Shown here: piece after piece, positions 42,428 to 51,036 of the stretch | How the letters are laid out: each line of letters starts with the position of its first letter | Numbering within the stretch: the first letter of the stretch is position 1 | Source of the DNA: an uncultured Paenibacillaceae bacterium | GTDB lineage: Bacteria; Bacillota; Bacilli; Paenibacillales; K13 | Direction: 5' to 3' | DNA: 64,000 bases | Assembly: GCA_913056365.1 (NCBI GenBank) | Contig: CAJXLT010000012.1 | Span: forward strand, 1-64,000 | Translations under genes and position numbers: made by a program | The notes under the pieces: model-generated | Database searches by the model: none | What the model saw: the letters and a program-made list of their open reading frames with translations, nothing else | What the model was told of the DNA's origin: nothing

Positions 42428-42799
42428 TCAATCGTTCATCGATCGTTCAGCTCGTATGAAGGCGATGAATCGCTTTGCTTCTTCCACGGTTAGCTTTCTG
42501 CCGTCAATCGTCAAGTCGAACTGCTCTAGAATCTGCTCATCAGCCAACTCCAATGACTCCTGGAACAACTGAATGCTGGGATCAAGCTTGCTATGCGGAT
42601 CATTCGTACGTCCGAGAATATAATCAATGGACACCTGGAAGTATTCTGCTATCGCCTCAATCGTCTCATAATCAGGTTCTCTGCGATTGTTCTCATAATG
42701 GGATAAGGCGGCACGGGTGATTCCCAGCTTGCTGGAAAACTCTTCTTGCGTTAGATGTCTAGCTCTCCTCAGCTGAGCAATGCGGTGACCACAATTCAT
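42428..42799 (-). CDS. XRE/Cro-family transcriptional regulator
   Basis: 123-residue protein. The N-terminal Cro/C1 helix-turn-helix runs over residues 5-60 (IAQLRRARHLTQEEFSSKLG then ITRAALSHYENNRREPDYET and IEAIAEYFQVSIDYILGR). A C-terminal helical region (about 75-120) probably mediates dimerisation. The start ATG 42799 lies behind CCAGGAGGAGG. Four palindromes of identical layout flank it at 41960, 42000, 42857 and 43319; the third is in its own upstream region. It resembles SinR/Slr or phage repressors in domain size, but no phage gene is near. Confidence 0.9.
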   Translation of the reverse strand: MNCGHRIAQLRRARHLTQEEFSSKLGITRAALSHYENNRREPDYETIEAIAEYFQVSIDYILGRTNDPHSKLDPSIQLFQESLELADEQILEQFDLTIDGRKLTVEEAKRFIAFIRAERSMND

Positions 42800-42849
42800 A
42801 GGAAGACCTCCTCCTGGGAAGGGAAAATTCTGCATGAAAGAAAAAAACG

Positions 42850-42878
42850 CTTGACACGATACGACTTGTATCATACAG
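42850..42878 (+). promoter_or_regulatory. Promoter with GATAC-N5-GTATC operator (site C)
   Basis: TTGACA, 17-base spacer and TACAGT directed rightward; GATACGACTTGTATC at 42857-42871 fills the spacer. It lies between the divergent XRE gene and the 56-residue gene at 43120 and can control both. The rest of 42800-43119 is leader DNA without another convincing gene. Confidence 0.75.
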
Positions 42879-43119
42879 TAACAGTAGGTTATCGTTACGG
42901 TTCGTATCGATTAGAAGCGAAAGTTGTCAAGCATTATGGACTTTGCCATAGTACGGACCTTAACTATTGAACGCTGTTCGTTACTAGGAGCGTACATTCC
43001 TCCCGCACATCTGTCATTATATACTACCGGAAGAGCACCGCGCAACTGGCAGTCGCGTCCACTCGTATTCCTTCTTAGTCACGGACAGATTGGAGAAGAA
43101 CAAAGGAGAGTGAATCAAG

Positions 43120-43290
43120 ATGGAACACTTTTTTTGCTGCAGATGCAGGAGAATTCGGAACCTCCATCCGGGATCACACATATTCCGTACAGGCTTCTAT
43201 CGGGTGCATACACAGCTTGGCAAATGCTTGGAATGTGTCGAAGCAGATCATATTCGTGCAGGGGAGAAGCTTGTCCACATTACGGCGTAA
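43120..43290 (+). CDS. 56-residue zinc-ribbon-like protein
   Basis: Short basic protein with cysteine pairs C6-x2-C9 and C36-x2-C39 (FCCRCRR and KCLECVE), an extra Cys7 and several histidines, the layout of a zinc ribbon. A strong site AAAGGAGAGTGA lies upstream of ATG 43120. It shares the stretch with a longer open frame in another phase that has no site; the strong site and the paired cysteines favour this one. It follows promoter C, so is a probable member of the XRE regulon. No family recognised. Confidence 0.65.
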   Translation: MEHFFCCRCRRIRNLHPGSHIFRTGFYRVHTQLGKCLECVEADHIRAGEKLVHITA

Positions 43291-43307
43291 GCAGGGCAAT
43301 ATTTTTT

Positions 43308-43335
43308 TTGACCGAAGTGATACACTTCGTATCAC
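43308..43335 (+). promoter_or_regulatory. Promoter with GATAC-N5-GTATC operator (site D)
   Basis: TTGACC, 16-base spacer and TATCAC, overlapped by the perfect palindrome GATACACTTCGTATC (43319-43333). The -10 is weak. It precedes the 114-residue gene and the mutase-like gene. Confidence 0.65.
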
Positions 43336-43412
43336 TGGCGAATTCGTCCGAATGATGTCGAGACTATATGGGAGATGCGGCAGATTTTCATGCAGGAAAA
43401 GGGAGGAAGACG

Positions 43413-43757
43413 GTGGTGGACGTTAAGAGAGTGTTATCCTTGGCAGCACTTCGCGAAGTATCTATGCAATCGCGGTTGGATAAGCCCTTAAGTTCAACTG
43501 CTGAGCGATCGGCTGATCGGAAACGTACACATGCAGAAGTAGTTGCGGAACTGTCACTTACGAGTCAAGGTCAACAGCAGAGATCAGCACGTTCGGTAAG
43601 GATGCCTTTGCCCGAACCTGCTTGGAACTACACGATGTTTCAATACGGTACACTTGCATCGGCAGCGGGTCTAGCACAGTTGCAGGCTGTCCGTGCCTAC
43701 CGGAGGTGCGCTGACATAGCAGCCAAATCTGACAGTTCATTCGACCAGTTGGTGTAA
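43413..43757 (+). CDS. Protein of unknown function, 114 residues
   Basis: Starts with GTG 43413 (or GTG 43416) behind GGGAGGAAG; an earlier in-frame ATG at 43368 has no site. The product begins MVDVKRVLSLAALREV, is rich in Ser, Arg, Gln and Ala, and has a more hydrophobic C-terminal part (YTMFQYGTLASAAGLAQLQA). No motif or family recognised, and composition is unlike a membrane protein. It lies between operator D and the mutase-like gene, 24 bp ahead of the latter, so is probably co-transcribed with it. Confidence 0.6.
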   Translation: MVDVKRVLSLAALREVSMQSRLDKPLSSTAERSADRKRTHAEVVAELSLTSQGQQQRSARSVRMPLPEPAWNYTMFQYGTLASAAGLAQLQAVRAYRRCADIAAKSDSSFDQLV

Positions 43758-43781
43758 GCGACACTGGAAAGGATGGTTAGC

Positions 43782-45578
43782 ATGCAGGCAAGTTACCCAA
43801 CAACTAGCGGAATGGCGCAGGAGCGGTATCATCGTTGGACGAGATTTAACCTAATCGAGCCTTGGAAGAGTGATCTTCAACGCATTGAAGATGCAAGCGA
43901 AATCGAAGATCGATTTTATCGGCATCTGGAATTCGGACCAGCTGGATTGCAAGGACAGATTGGGGCAGGCATTAATCGAATGAACACGTATACGATACGC
44001 AGAATGGCAATGGGCTTAGCGTTGTACTTGCGGCGCAGAGGGCTTGCTCATATGAAGCAGGGAGTCGTGATTGCCTACGATAACCGTATGTTCTCCGCGC
44101 ACTTTGCAGAAGAGACCGCGCTAGTGCTAGCAAGGGGTGGGATACCGGTATATCTGTTCGATCGAATGCGTCCCACGCCCATGATGTCATTCGCGGTTAG
44201 AGAGCTGAAGGCTGCGGCAGGTGTATCGATCACAGCGAGCCACAAGGAAGCGAAGTATAATGGTGTGAAGATGTTCGGTGAGAATGGCGCGCACATATCG
44301 CAAAAAACCGCCATCGCCCTGACGCGGAGCATGGAGAGAGTGAATGATGAGCTGCTCGTTGAAGCGATGCGTTTGCAACAGGCAATGCGTAAAGGATACT
44401 TGACCTACATCGGGGAAGAGCTGGAAGAAGGTTATTACCGTCAGCTCGAAACCGTGATCCAAGACGCTACGCTCCTTCCTAGCGCGGGTGACAAGCTGTC
44501 TATCGTATATACACCGCTGCATGGAAGCGGAGGCATTCCCGTGCGTGAAGCCCTGCGGCGTGCAGGGTTCAAGCATGTTCATCGAGTTGAAGCCCAAGAG
44601 AAGCCGGATCCCTATTTCACGACCATAGCGGAGCCGAATCCTGAAGAGACCGAAGTGATGTCCATGGCGCTTGCAGCAGCCAAACAGTCGCGTGCGGATG
44701 TTGTCCTCGGAACAGATGCAGATGTATCTAGTACAGGCGTGACAATTCGAACACGACAAGGGAGTTACGTTCAGCTTACAGGCAACGAGCTTGGCGCATT
44801 GCTGCTCCATTACATGCTTCTACAGAAGCAGAAGAAGCGGCAATTGCCTGCAGACAGCATCCTGCTTAAATCGATTGTAACCTCTGAACTGGGCAGTCGA
44901 ATTGCGGAACAATACGGTGTGAATACGATCCGCACGCTTTTAGGCTTCAAGTATATTGCTGAGAAAGTATTCGAGTATGAGCAGAGCGGTACGGCGACCT
45001 TCTTATTCGGTTATGAGGAGAGTCACGGGTATTTGGCAGGTGCGTTCGTAAGGGATCGAGACGGAATACAAGCATGTCAGCTTATATGTGAGATGTCAGC
45101 CTATTATAAATCTAAGGATCGTACGTTGGATGAGGTGCTGGAGGAGCTGCAGGTCAGGCATGGCTATCATCAAGAAAGCCGCCTCGCTTACAATTGGAAC
45201 GGTCGTGAAGGAAACAGCCGCATGAAGCGTATTATGCGTCAGCTGCGCAAGCAGCCTCTGCCAAGATTAGAAGGCTATCCAGTAGCATGTGTGCATGACT
45301 ACTTATCCAGTGTGACTCACTATGAAGACGGTGCGAGCGATTCGCTGGACATGCCGCGTGCAGATGTAATCAAGGCGGAGCTGCGCGATGGATCATGGTT
45401 CGCTATCTGTCCTTCCGCCACGGAACCGAAGCTCACTGCCTACATTGGCGTAACAGCGAGCACTCGCGTCGATTGCGAGAGTAAGCATGAATCGGTCAGG
45501 CTTGCGGTACAAAGTTGGTTGAAGCAGACGTTCGAGGAAGCGGAGCATCAACGCAAGCGTCGCAAGAACAAAAGATAA
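43782..45578 (+). CDS. Phosphoglucomutase-like protein with degenerate metal loop
   Basis: 598-residue paralogue of PgcA-type phospho-sugar mutases, aligned over the full length. Domain 1 has the catalytic Ser153 in TASHKEAKYNG, though TASHNPPEYNG is usual; sugar-binding GYEESHGYL and phosphate-binding PSATEPK (usually PSGTEPK) are near normal. The metal-binding loop, normally TDPDADRLG, is TDADVSSTG (311-319): the third Asp (316) and the Arg (317) are both Ser. LEFGTGGMRG is LEFGPAGLQG. The protein may be inactive, altered or regulatory. ATG 43782 follows GGAAAGG. It ends the likely XRE-controlled group. Confidence 0.85.
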   Translation: MQASYPTTSGMAQERYHRWTRFNLIEPWKSDLQRIEDASEIEDRFYRHLEFGPAGLQGQIGAGINRMNTYTIRRMAMGLALYLRRRGLAHMKQGVVIAYDNRMFSAHFAEETALVLARGGIPVYLFDRMRPTPMMSFAVRELKAAAGVSITASHKEAKYNGVKMFGENGAHISQKTAIALTRSMERVNDELLVEAMRLQQAMRKGYLTYIGEELEEGYYRQLETVIQDATLLPSAGDKLSIVYTPLHGSGGIPVREALRRAGFKHVHRVEAQEKPDPYFTTIAEPNPEETEVMSMALAAAKQSRADVVLGTDADVSSTGVTIRTRQGSYVQLTGNELGALLLHYMLLQKQKKRQLPADSILLKSIVTSELGSRIAEQYGVNTIRTLLGFKYIAEKVFEYEQSGTATFLFGYEESHGYLAGAFVRDRDGIQACQLICEMSAYYKSKDRTLDEVLEELQVRHGYHQESRLAYNWNGREGNSRMKRIMRQLRKQPLPRLEGYPVACVHDYLSSVTHYEDGASDSLDMPRADVIKAELRDGSWFAICPSATEPKLTAYIGVTASTRVDCESKHESVRLAVQSWLKQTFEEAEHQRKRRKNKR

Positions 45579-45599
45579 TGCCTGAGAGCCATCAAAAGC

Positions 45600-45645
45600 A
45601 CAAGGAAGCTGTCCCGTTATATGAAGGGACAGCTTCCTTGTGTTC
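45600..45645 (+). terminator. Strong terminator of the mutase-like gene
   Basis: ACAAGGAAGCTGTCCC and GGGACAGCTTCCTTGT form a 16-base perfect stem, followed by GTTCT. Confidence 0.85.
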
Positions 45646-45796
45646 TGATGGGCGTTATACTTTGCATTGATTTATGTCCGAATGAAGAAAATATAAAGCA
45701 GTATACGAATCAGGGTAATAAACGCAAGGAATTCCTAAGTTTGGGCTATTTTTTTTCGATGAAAGATGTATAATGACAGGGAAAGGAAGGTCTTGC

Positions 45797-46711
45797 ATGA
45801 CGAAGAAAGTAGCTGTTTTATCGGTTAAAAGTGTGCTAATCTTGGCTGCGCTCTACTTTATGCTTGTGCATGTAAAACTGCCATTAGCGGAAGTGTTCTA
45901 CTTCCTGACTCATACGAATGTGAATTTTTATGCCTCAGTTGCGCTATTCACCCTGTTTCTTGTGCTTCAGGCATGGATATGGGTACAGATTCTGAATGAT
46001 TCCGGCAATGCTATGCCATGGTTCAAAGGAATCTTGATCTATATTAATTCTCAATTTGCGAAGTATATACCGGGCGGATTCTGGAACTATCTTGGCCGCA
46101 TATATTATACAAGCCGGGAAGGCATTTCGCTGCAAACCCAGCTAGTGACACTACTGTATGAGAACATCTTGTTGGTGATGGCTGCATCTGTCTATGCTAT
46201 CATTTTGGCGAAGCTTACGGGTATGATCGGCTTTGGCTGGCTAATCGTATTTTTTGCTATGCTTATCTTGTTTTTTTTCTATTATCGCCCGGTAACTGGT
46301 ATACTGGAACAAGGTGTTCACAGATTCATTAAGAAGTTCCGTGATGTGCCCATGACGTTGACGAGGAAGAGCTTCTTCACGTACTTGTTCTATTTTCTCA
46401 TTAGTCATATGGTTATGGGGTGGGCGTTCTGGCTATTGCTCGTTAGCATGGGTGTCTCGAATATCGGCTTCTTCTATGCAGCCGGCACGTTCGCGGCAGC
46501 GTGGCTGATTGGCTTGCTTAGTCCGCTTCCAGGAGGGCTTGGCGTACGGGAAGGCATCATTGTATTTCTAATCGGAATAGTCGTGAAGGACGCGGCGCTG
46601 GCGACGCAGATCTCGATTATTGCACGTATATGGAATGTCATCAGTGAAGTGCTGTTTTTCTTAATTGTGAACGGCGCGTATCAGTTGAGAAGAAGGTGGG
46701 GGCATCATTGA
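45797..46711 (+). CDS. UPF0104 / lysylphosphatidylglycerol-synthase-TM-family membrane protein
   Basis: 304-residue protein with about eight transmembrane helices, of the flippase-like domain found in MprF and the AglD/UPF0104 group. Conserved landmarks are QFAKYIPGGFWNYLGRIYY and GLLSPLPGGLGVREGIIVFL. Such proteins assist lipid-linked sugar transfer or lipid flipping in the envelope. ATG 45797 lies behind AAAGGAAGG. It overlaps the glycosyltransferase start by four bases, so the two are one envelope-glycan operon. TATAAT at 45768-45773 is a probable -10 box. Confidence 0.88.
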   Translation: MTKKVAVLSVKSVLILAALYFMLVHVKLPLAEVFYFLTHTNVNFYASVALFTLFLVLQAWIWVQILNDSGNAMPWFKGILIYINSQFAKYIPGGFWNYLGRIYYTSREGISLQTQLVTLLYENILLVMAASVYAIILAKLTGMIGFGWLIVFFAMLILFFFYYRPVTGILEQGVHRFIKKFRDVPMTLTRKSFFTYLFYFLISHMVMGWAFWLLLVSMGVSNIGFFYAAGTFAAAWLIGLLSPLPGGLGVREGIIVFLIGIVVKDAALATQISIIARIWNVISEVLFFLIVNGAYQLRRRWGHH

Positions 46712-47913
46712 AGAAGAAGAAGGTGCTGCTGGTTACCGGTGTATTTCCGCCGGGCATCGGCGGTATGCAGAGCTATTATTATCATTTGTGCCGCAGCTCG
46801 AAGCTGGACATGACGGTACTTGCACCGCAGTATGAAGGCGACGCAGCATTCGATGCTGTACCGCAGAGCTATAAGATCATTAGAGGACCGTTCTTCAGAG
46901 ACGAGAAGATAAATCCGGGAAGCTGGCTTAGTCTGCTGCGGTATACGTGGCGCACTATTCGGCAGGAGAAGATAGAAGTAACCGTATATGGCTATATTCT
47001 GATCGGCTTCATTGGCTGGTTGTTCAATCTGTTGTTCGGCAAGGAATATGTGATTTCTACACATGGCAAGGATATGATGGAATTCCGCAATATTATTGGA
47101 CTTCGCTTCTTGACGAAGATCATATTGAAGAGAGCGACCGGTATTTTGACCAATAGCGAATTTACCCGTAAGGAAGTGGAGAAGTACGGAGTAGATCCGC
47201 ATCGTATCCAATTGATCTATCCGGGTGTGGAGGATGTCTATGTGCCCGAGGACAAGGATCCGGCACTTGTCGAGAAGCATGGACTTGCAGGCAAGTATGT
47301 CATGATGACAGTTGGCCGGCTCGTCCGGCGCAAGGGACATGATATGGTAATTCGCGCTTTGCCAGAAGCGGTGAAGCAGATTCCGAATCTTGTTTATCTA
47401 ATCGTAGGCGACGGACCTAAGCGGGATAGATTAGAGCAGCTGGCGAAGGAGTGTGGCGTCTGGGATCGTGTTGTCTTCGCGGGGTATGTCGAAGGCAATG
47501 ACGAAGCGAAGAAATATTACAACCTGTGTGACCAGTTTATTATGACGAGCAGGCTGTTGGAGAACAAGGGCGATGTGGAAGGCTTCGGCATTGTGTATCT
47601 CGAAGCGGCAAGCTGCCGCAAGGCTGTGATCGCCGGTAATTCGGGCGGTGTCGGCGAAGCCGTGCTGCACGAGGAAACAGGACTGTTGGTTGATCCTGAG
47701 TCAGCTTCAGAGATCGCGTCAGCTATTGTGCGGCTGTATCATAATCCGCAGCTTCGCGAGAATTTGGCGAATCGGGCCTACGAGCGTGCGAAGAAGAGCT
47801 TCCGCTACAAGCGGCTTGGTGAGCAATTCGACACGTACTTAGCGAATGTCAGCCGGATGTCGGTCATGCCAGCGGAAGATATTGCTGCACTCAAAGCACG
47901 CCTGCGCTTATAA
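46708..47913 (+). CDS. Glycosyltransferase family 4
   Basis: 401-residue GT-B enzyme. N-terminal acceptor domain with VTGVFPPGIGGMQSYYYHL; linker IQLIYPGVEDVY; nucleotide-sugar domain with VGRLVRRKGHDMVIRALP and the donor-binding EGFGIVYLEAASCRKAVIAG with GGVGEAV. Resembles PimB-type mannosyltransferases acting on lipids or exopolysaccharides. The TTG start at 46708 (behind AGAAGGTGGGGG) overlaps the stop of the flippase-like gene. A terminator follows at 47932. Confidence 0.9.
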   Translation: MKKKKVLLVTGVFPPGIGGMQSYYYHLCRSSKLDMTVLAPQYEGDAAFDAVPQSYKIIRGPFFRDEKINPGSWLSLLRYTWRTIRQEKIEVTVYGYILIGFIGWLFNLLFGKEYVISTHGKDMMEFRNIIGLRFLTKIILKRATGILTNSEFTRKEVEKYGVDPHRIQLIYPGVEDVYVPEDKDPALVEKHGLAGKYVMMTVGRLVRRKGHDMVIRALPEAVKQIPNLVYLIVGDGPKRDRLEQLAKECGVWDRVVFAGYVEGNDEAKKYYNLCDQFIMTSRLLENKGDVEGFGIVYLEAASCRKAVIAGNSGGVGEAVLHEETGLLVDPESASEIASAIVRLYHNPQLRENLANRAYERAKKSFRYKRLGEQFDTYLANVSRMSVMPAEDIAALKARLRL

Positions 47914-47931
47914 TCTAATCATGTCTGAGAC

Positions 47932-47957
47932 AAGCCGGCGGAGAGCCGGCTTTTTTT
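47932..47957 (+). terminator. Intrinsic terminator of the glycosyltransferase gene
   Basis: AAGCCGGC, short loop, GCCGGCTT then seven T residues. Confidence 0.9.
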
Positions 47958-48134
47958 GTGGCTCGGCGTGCCTAGGTGCGCATCTTCAAGCGGTTGAAAG
48001 TCCGGTCGTGGTTGACCGCCGTCATGCGAAGCCACACCACGCGCTGGGAGCTGTGCGTGGTGCGAAAAGCCTTATGCTGCTAGCGAAGGTGTGCAGGAGT
48101 GCTTACCGGGGTAGGTGTATGCACCTTGGGAGCT

Positions 48135-48326
48135 TCTAACGGAAATAGGAGGACACTATTGCGCCGAATTAGGGGTGTGACGAGCTCTAACGGAAATAGA
48201 AGCAGCTTATTCAGTAAGATTTAGGCTGAACGGATAGGATATGGCTGTCTAAGAGTTTCTCATTTCCGATAAAAATAGAAATCGAAAGAAAAACAGGCGA
48301 TTAGATGCCTCTCAGTTCCGTTAGAA
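48135..48326. repeat. Four-copy TCTAACGGAAAT intergenic element, locus 2
   Basis: Forward TCTAACGGAAAT at 48135 and 48186 (51 bp apart); reverse copies at about 48263 (degenerate, TTTCCGATAAAAA) and 48316 (TTCCGTTAGAA), 53 bp apart. The overall layout matches 16421-16609. The DNA between copies is not conserved. Nothing else is recognised in the gene-free stretch 47958-48467 except the leader of the next gene. Confidence 0.8.
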
Positions 48327-48467
48327 TACTAGATCGATCAATGATGGGCTGTCAGATTCGTGAGAATGGCAAATGTGTGGATGGAAGTGATGAAGTATGG
48401 CGGGGGATAGTGAAATGGCGACGGAATAGTAAAATTATAAAAAATAGTGGCGAGGGAGGCGGAACAT

Positions 48468-49190
48468 ATGGAAACTGGAAACTTGGCAGAACACAATGGA
48501 GAAGCCAGGCGGGACAAGCGTGCTATTCTTCACAATGATTGGGCACAGCTGCTAGAAGCGGAATGCAAGAAAGACTATTACTTGCGCTTGCAGCAATTTC
48601 TGAGAGATGAGTACCAGAAGTATACCGTATATCCAGAATCGGCGTACGTACTCAATGCGCTTCACCATACCCCTTATGCGAACGTCAAGGTCGTGATTCT
48701 TGGTCAAGATCCATACCATGGTCCGGGCCAGGCGCATGGCTTGAGTTTTTCAGTGCGGCCAGGTGTGGAAGTGCCGCCTTCTCTGCGGAATATCTACAAG
48801 GAATTGCAGCAAGATGTTGGCTGTCCTATACCAACTCATGGCTGCTTGGCCGGTTGGGCAGAGCAGGGGGTGTTGCTGCTGAACACGGTGCTGACTGTTC
48901 GCCAAGGAGAGGCTCACTCCCATAAGAATCAAGGCTGGGAGACATTCACAGATGCTGTCATGGACCAACTGAATGCACATCCGGACCCGATCGTGTTCTT
49001 ACTATGGGGACGACCGGCTCAGAATAAGGCGAAGCGTATTACGAACGCCAGACATCTGTTGCTGAGCGCACCGCATCCTAGTCCATTGTCTGCGCATCGG
49101 GGGTTTATAGGCTGCGCGCATTTCTCCAAGACGAACGTCTTCTTGGAAGAGCAAGGACGCGGACAAGTGAATTGGCGTTTGCCTGAATAA
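48468..49190 (+). CDS. ung: Uracil-DNA glycosylase, family 1
   Basis: 240-residue base-excision repair enzyme that removes uracil from DNA. The water-activating loop [18 protein letters not shown], the uracil-pocket [10 protein letters not shown] and the DNA-intercalating loop [11 protein letters not shown] are all canonical. ATG 48468 lies behind GAGGGAGGCGGA; the seven codons upstream in the same frame lack a site. It has an N-terminal extension of about 15 residues compared with typical Ung. Confidence 0.96.
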   Translation: METGNLAEHNGEARRDKRAILHNDWAQLLEAECKKDYYLRLQQFLRDEYQKYTVYPESAYVLNALHHTPYANVKVVILGQDPYHGPGQAHGLSFSVRPGVEVPPSLRNIYKELQQDVGCPIPTHGCLAGWAEQGVLLLNTVLTVRQGEAHSHKNQGWETFTDAVMDQLNAHPDPIVFLLWGRPAQNKAKRITNARHLLLSAPHPSPLSAHRGFIGCAHFSKTNVFLEEQGRGQVNWRLPE

Positions 49191-49336
49191 CTATGTGGTT
49201 GACCAATGCGGCATCTAATTGTCTACTAATATGTCGTAAGGTGAATAAAATGAGCTTAAATCACGTCTTTACCGTTCCATTATCTTGCACCCTCCTGTAT
49301 AATGTTATGTATTCTAACATCATTGGGGGAGATTAT

Positions 49337-50722
49337 ATGCCGTTGTGGGGATTCGGGAGGAAAGATGCAGGCAGCGATTCACAAATTCGTGATAAAGAAG
49401 CGCAGATGCGCCGATTTGTTCGGGAATCACAGGTTGTCGCTGATCGCATGCTGGGTGCGGTGGAAGAGGTAGGGGCTTCTGTTTCGACATTGACCGATGT
49501 GGCGGATCACTCTGTGGAGCACGAGAACCGATTGCGGAGCAACGGCACACAAACCTTGGTGCGCGTGGAGAGCACGTTCTCTTCCTTGCAGGAAGCTGCC
49601 TCAGCAGCCAATGAAACTACTGCAACGGCTCGGAGGCTGGGCGAACAATCAGAGGAAACGAACGAGCTTGTATTGGAGGTCGCTCGTTCCTTGCAGCATA
49701 CCGATGAAGTGATGGCGAAGATGAATGGTGTGCAGCGGAAGATGGAGACGAGCATTATGGAGCTGACAGAAGAGGCTGGTCGAATTGATGAAATTAATCG
49801 ATTTATTCATGAAGTTGTGTCGCAGACATCGCTGCTGGCATTGAATGCATCTATAGAAGCGGCGAGGGCAGGTGAGCACGGGCATGGGTTCTCGGTTGTC
49901 GCGCAGGAAATTCGCAAGCTGGCGGATCAGGGGAGCGGTGCCGTGAAGCGCTCTTCTGATCTGGTGTCCTCCATTGAGAATGGTGTCGCAGAGGTGGTCG
50001 CAGCTGTCAGGGAAGAGCGTGCATCCGTGGAGGAAGGCATTGAGGAAATGCGGACGGTTAAGGACAAGATGGACCGCGTGTTCCTCGGCGTGCAGGCTGT
50101 GCACAAGCTGGTCGATCATACCCGGCAGTCTAATGAGCAGCAATCGGAAGTAGTGTCTCGCGTTGCGGATATGCTTCAAGAGGTTGTCCTGCTTGCCAAC
50201 CAAACACTGCAAGATGTAGACAGAGCCGTATCCAACATGGAGGTGCAACGGCAGCAAATTCACAAATTGACGATGATTCGTGATGAGTTGGAACGCTCTT
50301 CTGGGGAGCTTGCTGCGTCTGTTCGGGAGCTGGATTGGCAAGAGCAGGAAGCCAGCCTGAGAGTTACAGAAGAACAGATGCGGGCATGGATGGCAAGTCT
50401 TGTGCAGGATGATGAGCTGATTCCTGTGGATGATCAAGTGCATGCCAAGAAGCTGGAAATTTTTTATGAGGCGAATGAGGCGATCGAAGCTGTGTGGTCG
50501 AATCGTACAGACGGCACATTCATCTGCTCTTTTCCCCCAGCTGGTCTGTTGAATGCTAGACAACGGGATTGGTGGCAAAGCGCAATGAACGGAGAGAGTT
50601 ACGTATCGTCGATCTATGTATCAGCCATCACCAAAAAACCGTGCATCACATTATCGCGATCACTTACAGACGATAACGGACAGACGGTAGCTGTCGTTGG
50701 TATGGATATACGCATGGATTAA
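49337..50722 (+). CDS. Soluble methyl-accepting chemotaxis protein with C-terminal Cache-like domain
   Basis: 461-residue chemoreceptor without a transmembrane segment. A long coiled-coil signalling hairpin has the tip [20 protein letters not shown] and [16 protein letters not shown] at about residues 165-200. After about residue 360 a globular domain follows with [19 protein letters not shown] and later [14 protein letters not shown], the phrases of PDC/Cache sensor folds, which are normally extracellular. ATG 49337 lies after GGGGGAGA, with TATAAT at 49298-49303. It probably reports on a cytosolic ligand to CheA/CheW or a related pathway. No che genes are adjacent. Confidence 0.85.
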   Translation: MPLWGFGRKDAGSDSQIRDKEAQMRRFVRESQVVADRMLGAVEEVGASVSTLTDVADHSVEHENRLRSNGTQTLVRVESTFSSLQEAASAANETTATARRLGEQSEETNELVLEVARSLQHTDEVMAKMNGVQRKMETSIMELTEEAGRIDEINRFIHEVVSQTSLLALNASIEAARAGEHGHGFSVVAQEIRKLADQGSGAVKRSSDLVSSIENGVAEVVAAVREERASVEEGIEEMRTVKDKMDRVFLGVQAVHKLVDHTRQSNEQQSEVVSRVADMLQEVVLLANQTLQDVDRAVSNMEVQRQQIHKLTMIRDELERSSGELAASVRELDWQEQEASLRVTEEQMRAWMASLVQDDELIPVDDQVHAKKLEIFYEANEAIEAVWSNRTDGTFICSFPPAGLLNARQRDWWQSAMNGESYVSSIYVSAITKKPCITLSRSLTDDNGQTVAVVGMDIRMD

Positions 50723-50868
50723 AATTTGACGAGTTGTCGGTCATCCTGCATCTGCATGCGGAACAACGCTTCCAACCCGACTTTCATTCGCTCCTGTTCT
50801 TGCGTATTCAAGTGGGGGAACAACTCCTGCAATTCCTCCAACACAATATCTTGCCATCGTTTGCGCAT
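50719..50868 (-). CDS. Small helical protein, 49 residues
   Basis: A 49-codon gene on the minus strand with a good site GAGGAGGCTCGACCCC before ATG 50868. The product [20 protein letters not shown]... is amphipathic and charged, probably two helices, without cysteines or membrane segment. Its stop overlaps the chemoreceptor stop by four bases on the other strand. Not recognised; the N-terminal MRK and helical nature recall small regulators such as Sda, but the sequence does not match. Confidence 0.6.
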   Translation of the reverse strand: MRKRWQDIVLEELQELFPHLNTQEQERMKVGLEALFRMQMQDDRQLVKF

Positions 50869-50984
50869 GGGGTCGAGCCTCCTCGTACTTAAGCATAAAC
50901 CATAGTTATTCTATAATTCTAGAACAGCCGAACGATGATGGCTATGCGCCGTAACGATTATTTTGGGGCGCGCACAATGTGAGT

Positions 50985-51021
50985 ATAAAGGCCTAGCCAC
51001 GAATAGCGGCTAGGCCTTTAT
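50985..51021. terminator. Bidirectional hairpin between the CBS gene and the small gene
   Basis: AAAGGCCTAGCC and GGCTAGGCCTTT form a 12-base perfect stem with a short loop. On the minus strand it closes the CBS-protein gene. Confidence 0.8.
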
Positions 51022-51036
51022 GAATGGGACATCAAG

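Noticed and set aside
42893-42908. Fifth GATAC-type operator (GTTAC...GTATC)
   Set aside because: The spacer is six bases instead of five and one arm is altered, so it is not counted with the four sites.
42924-43355. A 143-codon open frame beginning MSSIMDFAIVRTL
   Set aside because: It has no ribosome-binding site, its composition is not protein-like, and it overlaps a 56-codon frame with a strong site and paired cysteines.
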